From contig JAJEDB010000022.1 in NCBI GenBank assembly GCA_022821725.1, positions 1 through 64,000 on the forward strand: a stretch of 64,000 nucleotides of DNA, in the 5' to 3' direction. Position 1 is the stretch's first letter. The number at the start of each line of letters is the position of its first letter. This stretch comes from Candidatus Poribacteria bacterium (lineage in GTDB: Bacteria > Poribacteria > WGA-4E > WGA-3G). The notes beneath the pieces were generated by a model, which saw nothing but the letters and a program-made list of their open reading frames with translations, had not been told where the DNA came from and searched no databases. Shown here one piece after another: positions 43,179 to 51,080 of the stretch. The position numbers were made by a program, and so were the translations under genes.

Positions 43179-45080
43179 TTACAGGCTACTCCGATGGTAG
43201 AACCACCACTCCAACACGAGCAGCAGGAGTGCGGCAAGCGCGAACCACCGCCATATCTCCTGTGCTATCGGTTGCAATCCGCCTCCTACATCCATTGAAG
43301 GTTCGGCACCCGACGCTGTAGGAGAAGACGACACCGCAGATTCTGTAGCGTTCAGCAAATTGACTGTGAACCGCTCAATCTGCCTATCGTCCGCAAAAAG
43401 GGTGTAGACCCCGATCTGATCTGTCTCGGTGTATATCGGACGCTCCATGCCAACCGTGGTTCCATCGGGTTTCTGCACATGAAGCGTGCGTCCCTCACGT
43501 GCCAACGCAACGCGCACCCCTTCACCCGTTCGAAAAGCGTGCCGGGTCCCACTTTCCTGAGACTGGAGCGGCTGTAGTGGAGCTGTTCCCGCTTCAAACC
43601 ACGCCAAACACTGGTAGATAAATTGTGGGACTTCCGGAATCGTCAGCGCAAAATTAGAGATTTCCGGGTTAAACGCATCAAACTCGAAAACAAGGAGTCG
43701 AGTGTCCTGCCTGCTACCGATCCATATCAATACCCCTTTCTCCGTCTCAACAAGCGAATGCCCCCAGAGTGGCAACTCCCGATGCGTAGACTCGCCTACC
43801 CGTATCCCTTGCAGCGACACATTCTCCATGAGCGGGTGATTCCCATCCTCTGCGATAACGCGCACAGGGGTCCTCTCGGTTTTGACAACTGGCGCGTCTT
43901 CCCGAATGAAGGGCAGGTTGTCACCGGGTGTGATGAAGACCAAAGCCGTTCCAGAAGGAACTTCAGCGAAATCTTCAAAAGCCGCGCGCCCAGCGAGCGT
44001 GCCACCCTCAAAAATTGCGACATCCGCATCACCTGTGCCGTGATAGTCCGCCGGATCCACCAAACGCAGTTGCACGTGATCGCCGTACGATTCCAAAAGT
44101 TCGGGTAGCAACGATCTTCGATTGTCACTGACAAGCAAAATCTGCAGTGAGGGAACAGGAGATAAAAATGCCCATGCACTGTTATCAAGCGGAAAATGGT
44201 CATCCACCTCAAGGTGTGCACTGAGAACCTTCCCCGCTAAACCGCTCGGATCCCCTGAAAACAGCACGGATTTGGTTTCACTCGGAGGAATAGACACCGT
44301 TCTATCATCAAGCGGAACAGTTTCCACCGCCAATTGGACATCGAATTCTCTGGGACTCTCCGTAAAATTCTGAATGCCGATGAGGACCTCGTAACGATCG
44401 GTTAACATCTCAACGCTGAATCTAACAATACCGATATTCTCTGCATTTCCACCCACCCCAATTTCCTGCACGGGCAGCGGGACATCGGGTAGATTTTCAA
44501 ACGTTCCACTGATAAAGACAATCTTATCTTGTTGGGAATCCGCATAGCGTGTTGCGGCATCGAACACGGGACGGAGATTACGCGGGGCATGCGTCTGAGC
44601 GATGTCCTCTATGGCTTGATGGAGTTTCGAGGTATCCGTCGTAAAAGTCTGTTGGATGTAGGTTTCAGGGGAATTCGTCACCATGAGCATCATCCCACCA
44701 CTCGTGGTAATCTCTTTAATATACTGCTGCGCTGCCCGTTTTGCGAGTGTGAGACGGGTTTCTCCCATCTCTGTGGAGGACATACTCGCGGCGTTATCAA
44801 CAATGAGGATTGCCTTGCCGGGCATGAATCCGGGTCTACGCAGTGCCGGACGCGCGACACTACATATCAGGAGCAACAAAAACAGGACCTGTAGCAGTGG
44901 GAGCAGTAGGTTACGGAGGCGTTGGAAAGGGATATTCGCTCTCCGGTCTTCGTCAGTGGAGAGCCAAAACATAATGCTGGGAACGAGGCGGGGGTGGCGG
45001 CGTAATTTCAGAAAGTGAAGTGCCACCACGATTGGAATAATACCGAGTAGATAAAACGCGGCAGGGTTCAGGAATTGCAT
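43179..45080 (-). CDS. BatA-like membrane protein with VWA-type domain
   Basis: This 633-residue protein starts at the ATG at 45080, five bases after GGGAGGTGAAA. The N-terminus MQFLNPAAFYLLGIIPIVV and a second helix before GKAILIVDNAASMS match the BatA/aerotolerance regulator membrane domain. The VWA metal site is degenerate (DNAASM instead of DxSxS). The large periplasmic part resembles double-domain BatA-type proteins, and a C-terminal helix (WFALAALLLLVLEWWFY) anchors it. Such proteins often go with MoxR ATPases, which are not seen here. It follows the small helical protein gene by 37 bp. Confidence 0.85.
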   Translation of the reverse strand: MQFLNPAAFYLLGIIPIVVALHFLKLRRHPRLVPSIMFWLSTDEDRRANIPFQRLRNLLLPLLQVLFLLLLICSVARPALRRPGFMPGKAILIVDNAASMSSTEMGETRLTLAKRAAQQYIKEITTSGGMMLMVTNSPETYIQQTFTTDTSKLHQAIEDIAQTHAPRNLRPVFDAATRYADSQQDKIVFISGTFENLPDVPLPVQEIGVGGNAENIGIVRFSVEMLTDRYEVLIGIQNFTESPREFDVQLAVETVPLDDRTVSIPPSETKSVLFSGDPSGLAGKVLSAHLEVDDHFPLDNSAWAFLSPVPSLQILLVSDNRRSLLPELLESYGDHVQLRLVDPADYHGTGDADVAIFEGGTLAGRAAFEDFAEVPSGTALVFITPGDNLPFIREDAPVVKTERTPVRVIAEDGNHPLMENVSLQGIRVGESTHRELPLWGHSLVETEKGVLIWIGSRQDTRLLVFEFDAFNPEISNFALTIPEVPQFIYQCLAWFEAGTAPLQPLQSQESGTRHAFRTGEGVRVALAREGRTLHVQKPDGTTVGMERPIYTETDQIGVYTLFADDRQIERFTVNLLNATESAVSSSPTASGAEPSMDVGGGLQPIAQEIWRWFALAALLLLVLEWWFYHRSSL

Positions 45081-45117
45081 TTTCACCTCCCTGCGGGCCT
45101 TTTAGCACAAAGGCATA

Positions 45118-45510
45118 CTAAGAGTCCTCTTTCTCTTTGAGGCTCTCCAGGACCTCATCTGCCTCCAGCCTGCCAGTCTCGCCATAGTCTTGGAGGCGTT
45201 CACATTCCGCTCGGGCTTTATCGTGTTCGTCAAGTTCTAAATAGAGTTTCGCTAAATTCGTGTGCATTTCCCGAAACACCCCGGGCCAATTCCGTTCGCC
45301 TTCTTTGTCAATGATACGCGTCGCATTTGTGATAGCCGTATTGACAACCTCGTCTAATTCGGCTTTTTCCTCAGTTGAGATTTGAAAATCAGCCTCTTTG
45401 CGTTTTTCGTTGTAGGCTTGTAGGTCACTAAGTGCCTTATCGCATTGGTTATATGTTTTTTCGATACTCAACGCACCTTCAAAAATTCTTGATAAGAATC
45501 CTAATTTCAT
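45118..45510 (-). CDS. small helical (TPR-like) protein
   Basis: This 130-residue protein is predicted all-helical with many charges. The segment VFREMHTNLAKLYLELDEHDKARAEC resembles one TPR-type helix pair. No family recognised. It ends 37 bp before the BatA-like gene and is likely co-transcribed, perhaps as an accessory of it. The start ATG lies 34 bp downstream of the intergenic repeat region. There is no signal peptide. Confidence 0.6.
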   Translation of the reverse strand: MKLGFLSRIFEGALSIEKTYNQCDKALSDLQAYNEKRKEADFQISTEEKAELDEVVNTAITNATRIIDKEGERNWPGVFREMHTNLAKLYLELDEHDKARAECERLQDYGETGRLEADEVLESLKEKEDS

Positions 45511-45572
45511 AACGTCTCCGGATTAGTGTAGGGCGGAGGTGGAAGTGCCTCGCCCCACGAATTATTTTAGAC

Positions 45573-45662
45573 AGGACTTACGCAAAATGACCGAATTCCA
45601 CATATTTTTATAGGATTCGGTGCGGTTAGAAACCGCACCTACCAGGGGTGTGCGTAAGTTCT
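45573..45662. repeat. family A inverted-repeat element, 90 bp, second copy
   Basis: Termini AGGACTTACGC (45573-45583) and GCGTAAGTTCT (45652-45662) enclose the core palindrome. The length equals that of the member at 23941-24030 and the sequence is very similar throughout. Confidence 0.85.
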
Positions 45663-45669
45663 ATTAGAT

Positions 45670-46446
45670 TTAGAAACCGGTTTTTAAGTCTCCCCACGTC
45701 ACCGCCAACTTATCTCGGACTTCAACGGCAAGCACGCCTGGCACACTCAGGTCCATGGATTCTTGAACCTCGTCTTCCGTCAACGCCTTGGCGTAGATGA
45801 CGACTTCATCGATAATTGCGTCCTCGACTTTATGGAGGTTCGGATTCTCGCCTGCCCCGATATAAATCGCTGCCTCTTTGAACTTGGGCCACTTGAAATT
45901 CTCCGGTTGCTCACCGATAAATTCACCGTTGACATAGATTTTGCCATCTTTCCCATCGGCAACCAAAACGTAGTGGTACCACTCTTTCAATTCAAATGTG
46001 AAGTTCGCGAGACTTTTGTCGGCGTGATGTCCAGCATCCCAAAACGGGTTGAAAGCGGGGTTCACCATCGTCCGAAACTCGCAACACCCACCCGCGGCGG
46101 CTTCAATCGAGATGATCCCATCATACGAGGCGTGTTGGTTCAGGTAAAACCACGCTTCCATAGTGATCTCTGTCTTCTCCCCGATCGGAACGATAAAGTC
46201 GTTCTGTTCCATTATAACGACACCGCCGTTCAGATGGATGGCTTTCTTGAATGCCCCATCAACGAGCGAACCCTTTCCAGCCAATTCAGCATCATTTCCG
46301 TTACCAGAATCATCGGTAACTTTGTTCCCACTCATTTTGTCAAAAGAGTAATAGACGAGGATGTCCTCTTCCTCGATAGCATAAGAGAGACTCACCGCAA
46401 ATACACAGATCGCCGCAAGCCCCAACAGGAATAGATTTCCACGCAT
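45670..46446 (-). CDS. secreted LamG-domain protein with conserved C-terminal tail
   Basis: This 258-residue protein has a signal peptide (about 1-23) and one concanavalin-A-type LamG domain. LamG blocks are ILVYYSFDKMSGNKVTDDSG, AWFYLNQHASYDGIISI, KEWYHYVLVADGKDGKIYVN and VIYAKALTEDEVQ. These domains bind glycans or matrix molecules. The C-terminus RDKLAVTWGDLKTGF carries the shared tail. It differs in fold details from the 18879 protein, so the tail is not simply inherited with the domain. Confidence 0.85.
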   Translation of the reverse strand: MRGNLFLLGLAAICVFAVSLSYAIEEEDILVYYSFDKMSGNKVTDDSGNGNDAELAGKGSLVDGAFKKAIHLNGGVVIMEQNDFIVPIGEKTEITMEAWFYLNQHASYDGIISIEAAAGGCCEFRTMVNPAFNPFWDAGHHADKSLANFTFELKEWYHYVLVADGKDGKIYVNGEFIGEQPENFKWPKFKEAAIYIGAGENPNLHKVEDAIIDEVVIYAKALTEDEVQESMDLSVPGVLAVEVRDKLAVTWGDLKTGF

Positions 46447-46601
46447 TCTTGTACCTCCATCAGCATTTTAACAAGAATTTTAACACAAATACCGAACAGC
46501 GTCAACGCATTATACCACACGCCTCGAAATTATAGCAATTGTCCGAAAAATTTCGCAGGGTCATTTATAGTAAAGCCCACAATTAAGTGAGCACTTCGGA
46601 A

Positions 46602-46630
46602 TCGGTGCGGTTAGGAAACCGCACCTACCA
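46602..46630. repeat. core palindrome, solo or degraded copy
   Basis: GGTGCGGTTAGG followed by AAACCGCACCTACC, with the same arms as in the A and C elements. A partial TATAGTAAAGCC word upstream at about 46567 suggests a decayed family C member. Confidence 0.6.
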
Positions 46631-46690
46631 GGTCGGGGAATCAAAAATGCGTAAAAAAACGGAAAACTAAATAGCGCTAAAATTTCGGAC

Positions 46691-46719
46691 TTGAAAGCCA
46701 ACGTTTTATGTGCTACAAT
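46691..46719 (+). promoter_or_regulatory. sigma-70-like promoter of uppP
   Basis: TTGAAA (46691-46696) and TACAAT (46714-46719) are 17 bp apart with TGC before the -10. The ATG at 46726 is 7 bp downstream of the -10 box, so the mRNA is likely leaderless. Confidence 0.65.
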
Positions 46720-46725
46720 ACCGAT

Positions 46726-47565
46726 ATGACATTTCTTGAAGCGATACTCCTCGGGATTTTACAGGGTTTAACAGAATTCCTACCGGTCAGTAGTTCGGGA
46801 CACCTCGTCTTGGCACAGCAATTCCTCGGACTCAAGGAACCTCTCGTCTTTTTTGATGTGATGCTTCATGTCGGAACCTTAGCCGCCGTGCTCGTCGCAT
46901 ATCGTGAGGTAATTGGCAGGTTACTGATAGGTGGATTTACGACGGTCGGGGATACCCAATTTTGGCGGAAACCCAGCGCAACGCTCAATACATCGGCGGA
47001 ACTCAAGTTCATCTGGCTGATACTCATCGGCTCCATCCCAACCGGCATTATCGCAGTGGTGTTCAAGACGCAGTTAGAGTCTTTTTTCGATGAAGTCCGC
47101 ATCGTGAGCGTTATGTTAATCCTCACGGGCATCATTCTCCAACTCCCGCGACTCCGCAGAGAGAAACCGGATAGTCCCGATACCGCCACTGCGGCATTGA
47201 AAACGTGGCACGCGCCGCTCATCGGCATCGCACAAGGATGCGCAATTACACCCGGCATCTCCCGTTCCGGCACGACCATCTCACTGGCACTCTTTCTGGG
47301 GATTCCCGCCAAAACTGCCGCCGAATACTCATTCCTACTCTCAATCCCTGCGATCCTCGGTGCGGTCGCCCTCAAAATCCGGGACCTCGGAGATACCACC
47401 ATACCACTTCACATCGTGGGAACTGGGATGCTCGCCTCGTTTATCGTCGGCTATATCGCGCTGCGGTTCCTATTGGTGCTGCTAAACCGCGGGCGATTCT
47501 CCATCTTTTCCTATTACTGCGTCGCCTTAGGGTTGACCTCACTCTTAATCGCCTTAATCCAGTAA
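46726..47565 (+). CDS. uppP: undecaprenyl-diphosphatase
   Basis: This 279-residue integral membrane enzyme dephosphorylates undecaprenyl diphosphate for cell-wall carrier recycling. Both catalytic blocks are present: LQGLTEFLPVSSSGHLVLAQ near the N-terminus and GCAITPGISRSGTTISLAL in the middle (Ser and Arg). About eight membrane helices. The ATG at 46726 is preferred because it coincides with the predicted transcription start; a start at 46708 would lie inside the promoter. It overlaps the convergent methyltransferase gene by 52 bp at the 3' ends. Confidence 0.93.
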   Translation: MTFLEAILLGILQGLTEFLPVSSSGHLVLAQQFLGLKEPLVFFDVMLHVGTLAAVLVAYREVIGRLLIGGFTTVGDTQFWRKPSATLNTSAELKFIWLILIGSIPTGIIAVVFKTQLESFFDEVRIVSVMLILTGIILQLPRLRREKPDSPDTATAALKTWHAPLIGIAQGCAITPGISRSGTTISLALFLGIPAKTAAEYSFLLSIPAILGAVALKIRDLGDTTIPLHIVGTGMLASFIVGYIALRFLLVLLNRGRFSIFSYYCVALGLTSLLIALIQ

Positions 47566-48230
47566 GTCGCGACGCATCCGAGTACTTTTTTGTTGTAGTG
47601 CCGCATCTCTGGCACCAGCCCGATACGCTTTAAGATGTCGCAGATTTTCTTATCGTTCTGAAGTGTGTTCCGAATCCACTTCTTCCCGGTGTATCTATAA
47701 ATCAGACTCGCGAGATACATCTGCAATGGCTTCAATTTGAAACGTTTGAGATACCGAAGTGGAAACCCCAAGCCGTGTCCAGAGATCGCGAGCGTGCCTC
47801 CGGGTTTCAAGACCCGCGCCAGTTCCGTTAAGGCGGTTGTGTCATCAGGGACATGCGGCATAACGAGAAAACAGGTGACGAGATCAAAAGAGGCGTCTGC
47901 GAAGGGTAGGATCGGAAGCGAGGCACGTAGCAAAGCAGGCTGCGCAGAAGGCGGCTCTATTAATTCCCCGATTTGAGAACGCCCAGTGGTGAGAAAAATC
48001 GCATCCACATCAACACCCACAAGGAGATCTGGCGTATCGGTAGAGAGGGCAACCAGAAGATTCCCCGGTCCACACCCGACATCCAATACCCTTTTGCCGG
48101 TAGCATCAATGTTCAACGTATCGAGTTGATTTCGCGTTATGCCGCGCGCTAACTCACGGTAAGCGTTCTGGATGTAGGCACGGTGCCATTCTGTCACGCG
48201 ATTTCTCCCCATACCAAAGAATTCACCCAT
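47514..48230 (-). CDS. class I SAM-dependent methyltransferase
   Basis: This 238-residue enzyme has the AdoMet motif VLDVGCGPGNLLVALS near residue 48, followed by GVDVD and a LxRVLKPGGTLAISGHG block typical of class I methyltransferases. It probably acts on a lipid, glycan or small molecule; substrate unknown. It starts at 48230, inside the end of the upstream deacetylase gene (37-bp overlap), or at 48212. It is the last gene of the reverse-strand envelope cluster and converges on uppP. Confidence 0.85.
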   Translation of the reverse strand: MGEFFGMGRNRVTEWHRAYIQNAYRELARGITRNQLDTLNIDATGKRVLDVGCGPGNLLVALSTDTPDLLVGVDVDAIFLTTGRSQIGELIEPPSAQPALLRASLPILPFADASFDLVTCFLVMPHVPDDTTALTELARVLKPGGTLAISGHGLGFPLRYLKRFKLKPLQMYLASLIYRYTGKKWIRNTLQNDKKICDILKRIGLVPEMRHYNKKVLGCVATYWIKAIKSEVNPKATQ

Positions 48231-49087
48231 CTGCTGAGCCGTTGCGGAATTGTCGTGAGTTCTGCCCGGAAGAGGGTCATTCCAGCGTCATCGGTAATCG
48301 GAACGGTCTTCAGTCGATACAGGGACGTATCCAACGTGTTCCATCCGACATCCGTCGTGCGTGCTGAACGGAAGCCACCCGTCTTTACCATCTCAATCTC
48401 GCGTTCGGTATAATCGCCATTTGGATAACTGAAATGGGAACACGTCATCCCCAAAAGCGTTTCCAAATCCGTTTTACTCTCAAGCACTTCTTGTTTACAC
48501 TCCGTCTCTGTACAGCGCGGAAGGATCGGATGGAATCGGGTATGCGGTTGAAAATCAACGCTCTCCGTCATCTCTTTCATTTCCGCGATATTGAGTGCCT
48601 GCCTGTCTGGATAGACCTTTTCAGGTTCAAAGTCAGTTGTTTCCTTGAGGCGCGCCAACCGCTCTGCGTTCGGGAGTCTTTTCAGTCTCTCCTTCTCTGC
48701 TTTGGCGTTTCCCTCTATTTTGAACCAGAAATGCCGGTGCGTGTCAATAATCTGTGTGCAGACATAGAGCGTCGGACGAATTTGGTACTGCTTGAAAATC
48801 GGCAGGAGTGCAATATTGCCAGCGTGTCCATCATCGATCGTAATCACAACACTTTTCGGAGGCATCTGTGAGAAGTCGTTTCGGTGGAGCGCCGCGACGA
48901 GGGTATCCAGTGGGATAATCGTGTAATGGCGCGAGAGATAGGCGATCTGTTTCGCGAAAATCGCCGGTTTCGGGTCGTGATACAGGAGAATCGTCACCCG
49001 ACACCGACACACCCATTCCCGAATGAGAAGCGGCATTCCCGACAGACAGACAAGCGTTGCTACTATATTTTTCAGGAAACTACGCAT
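48194..49087 (-). CDS. polysaccharide deacetylase (NodB-type)
   Basis: This 297-residue protein has an N-terminal membrane anchor (about residues 8-22) and a NodB homology domain. The motifs are VVITIDDGHAGNIALLPIF, containing the DD of the metal site, and PHTRFHPILP, whose His-x3-His would bind zinc. SYPNGDYTEREIEM completes the family pattern. It would remove N- or O-acetyl groups from a surface sugar polymer. It lies in a reverse-strand group with two glycosyltransferases, which points to envelope polysaccharide modification. Confidence 0.88.
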   Translation of the reverse strand: MRSFLKNIVATLVCLSGMPLLIREWVCRCRVTILLYHDPKPAIFAKQIAYLSRHYTIIPLDTLVAALHRNDFSQMPPKSVVITIDDGHAGNIALLPIFKQYQIRPTLYVCTQIIDTHRHFWFKIEGNAKAEKERLKRLPNAERLARLKETTDFEPEKVYPDRQALNIAEMKEMTESVDFQPHTRFHPILPRCTETECKQEVLESKTDLETLLGMTCSHFSYPNGDYTEREIEMVKTGGFRSARTTDVGWNTLDTSLYRLKTVPITDDAGMTLFRAELTTIPQRLSRWVNSLVWGEIA

Positions 49088-49117
49088 CTCTCACATCATC
49101 CCACAAAAGCACGGAAC

Positions 49118-49777
49118 TTATCCCGTTAGACCTATCCATCCGAAAATATCGGTTACTATTTCTACAAGACCATACAGCGTTCCTAAAACGACGAGCGCCC
49201 CCATGACCGTGCTAATTATCGAGTAGTACTTGATTTTATTTTCGGTGTTACCCCTTATTACGCCAACTGCGTGTAGGATCCAAAAAGGCACGTCCAATAT
49301 AATTAAACGCATCATTCGCCGCAGCCAAAAAAACGGACTAACGACTCCCCACCACTTGCGAGAAATAAGCGTTGCGAGTTCGCCGACATAAATTTCCAAA
49401 ATAGCCTGCGTCTTTGCCAATTCTTCATCAGAATATAGTGTAATATTTATCAGTGTATCGGATAACATATCAGCATCTTGGAACGGATAATCCCCAGAAG
49501 CAAGGCTGTGAATATCCAAAATCCCATGCCCTTCCATTTGATTTTTTATCCTTGTTAAATTATGGAGTAACCACTGACGATGTTCCGTTTTATGAGGGTT
49601 ATAAGGACCGCAGTCCATGAACTCATTGAATTTTGAGAGGTATTTTTTCGCAAAACGCTTTCGCCTGATGAGTGAACAAATATCGTAAACTACCCCCATG
49701 AAACCGAATCCAACGAAGACACAGAGTATCGTAAGAATGTCTAATTCAACTAAATTCGTCCAGAATTGCCTAATCAC
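49118..49777 (-). CDS. membrane protein of unknown family
   Basis: This 219-residue protein has two or three hydrophobic segments (about 12-33, 140-172 and 185-205) with a polar, helical middle part. That part contains QWLLHNLTRIKNQMEGHGIL and SDEELAKTQAILEIYVGEL. No family recognised. It is AT-richer than its neighbours, which may reflect recent acquisition. It lies between a glycosyltransferase and a deacetylase on the same strand. Confidence 0.6.
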   Translation of the reverse strand: MIRQFWTNLVELDILTILCVFVGFGFMGVVYDICSLIRRKRFAKKYLSKFNEFMDCGPYNPHKTEHRQWLLHNLTRIKNQMEGHGILDIHSLASGDYPFQDADMLSDTLINITLYSDEELAKTQAILEIYVGELATLISRKWWGVVSPFFWLRRMMRLIILDVPFWILHAVGVIRGNTENKIKYYSIISTVMGALVVLGTLYGLVEIVTDIFGWIGLTG

Positions 49778-49823
49778 TGTTCCATCCCGCGCGTTTTAAA
49801 GAATTACAAGCAACAGACATTTC

Positions 49824-50897
49824 CTACGCCACGCACAATTGCCGATAAATATCTTCCAATTTTTGAATAGACCCGGCGCTGTCAAACTTCTCCTGAATCG
49901 TCGCGCGGGCATTCCTACCCAATTCACTCGCAAGATCAGGCTCCGACAGTACCCGATGCAGTGCTGCCGCTAACGCTGCTGGATCTTGCGGCGGCACCTG
50001 AAGTCCATTTTTCCCATCTTCTATCAGATCCACGACACCCCCCACATTCGAGGCAATGCACGGCATCCCGATCCCCATCGCTTCGATTAATGCGTTCGGT
50101 GAACTCTCGTGCAACGATGGGAGCACAAAAACATCTGCCGTTAAAAGCACAGAAAAAACATCTTCACAGAAACCCGGAAACGCCACCCACTCCGAGATTC
50201 CGTGTGCTGCTGTGCGTGATCGGAGTTCCGTTTCCAGTTCACCCTCACCGAGAAACGTGCATCGCCATGCGACCTTTTCTCGGTCCAACATATTTAACGC
50301 CTCAATCAGATACCGATGCCCTTTTTCAGACGCGAACCGTCCGACGCTTACGATTAATTTCTCTTCGGGATGACACGTGTGTGGCGGTGACCACGTCTCG
50401 GTGGGTAACTCCAATAGATTGGGGATGCTAACAATGTTTTTGTCTGGATATCGTTGGTGGAGATTCCGTTGGATTTGTGCCGAGTTCGTCAACAGGACAT
50501 TGGCGGCATTGTAGATGAGTTTTTCTGTAAGCCAAAGCCGAAACTTCCCGTATCTCGCGTGGTAGTCGCCGCGTTGTGAAGCGATGAACGGAATCTGTCG
50601 CCACAGTCCGAATTTACGGGAGAGTCCACAGAGGAAATTGGAATACCATAGCCAGCTATGCACGATGTCGGGTTTGATAGCGTTGACGATCCCACCGAGT
50701 GCAAACGCTTTTTCGAGCAACCGCATGCGTCTATCTTTACCGGCGAGCGTTGCGATCTCTCGCACACAGGGCAGCGCTGCGAGTTCTCTGAGGCGTTCGC
50801 CTTCGGTACGGCTCAGCACAACAGATACTTCGTACCGCGCCGGTGGCAACCGATCCACCGTTTTGAGGAGTTGCGATTCGGCACCGTCCTTTGTCAT
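49824..50897 (-). CDS. family 4 glycosyltransferase, N-terminus uncertain
   Basis: This 357-residue GT-B enzyme resembles group 1 glycosyltransferases. The C-terminal domain has VSVGRFASEKGHRYLIEAL, GEGELE, and the nucleotide-sugar block ADVFVLPSLHESSPNALIEAM. The visible ATG gives MTKDGAESQLL, but the family normally begins KILYVIDS before it. In the same frame KIKILYVIDS precedes the ATG, with only ATT codons as possible starts (50924 or 50918). The upstream DNA is a family D repeat, so the original start was probably displaced by it. Surface glycan synthesis is likely. Confidence 0.8.
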   Translation of the reverse strand: MTKDGAESQLLKTVDRLPPARYEVSVVLSRTEGERLRELAALPCVREIATLAGKDRRMRLLEKAFALGGIVNAIKPDIVHSWLWYSNFLCGLSRKFGLWRQIPFIASQRGDYHARYGKFRLWLTEKLIYNAANVLLTNSAQIQRNLHQRYPDKNIVSIPNLLELPTETWSPPHTCHPEEKLIVSVGRFASEKGHRYLIEALNMLDREKVAWRCTFLGEGELETELRSRTAAHGISEWVAFPGFCEDVFSVLLTADVFVLPSLHESSPNALIEAMGIGMPCIASNVGGVVDLIEDGKNGLQVPPQDPAALAAALHRVLSEPDLASELGRNARATIQEKFDSAGSIQKLEDIYRQLCVA

Positions 50898-51050
50898 GGA
50901 ATCAATAACATAAAGAATTTTAATTTTTTAATTTTACCTTGCGGGGGAACAGCGTGCGTTTGAACTTTAACGTGCGTCCCTTATATCCGCCTGCGCCGTT
51001 GTTGCAGGCTACCAGTATGGAACCAATAACATAAAGAATTTTAATTTTAC
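50898..51050. repeat. family D repeat with duplicated flank
   Basis: A full family D copy (ACCTTGCGG block near 50935, hairpin CCTGC/GCAGG at 50990-51009) is flanked by two near-identical stretches: GGAATCAATAACATAAAGAA at 50898 and GGAACCAATAACATAAAGAA at 51017. The unit length is 119 bp. The duplication includes the start region of the glycosyltransferase. Confidence 0.65.
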
Positions 51051-51080
51051 CTTGCGGAGAAGCAATGTGCGTTTCAACCA

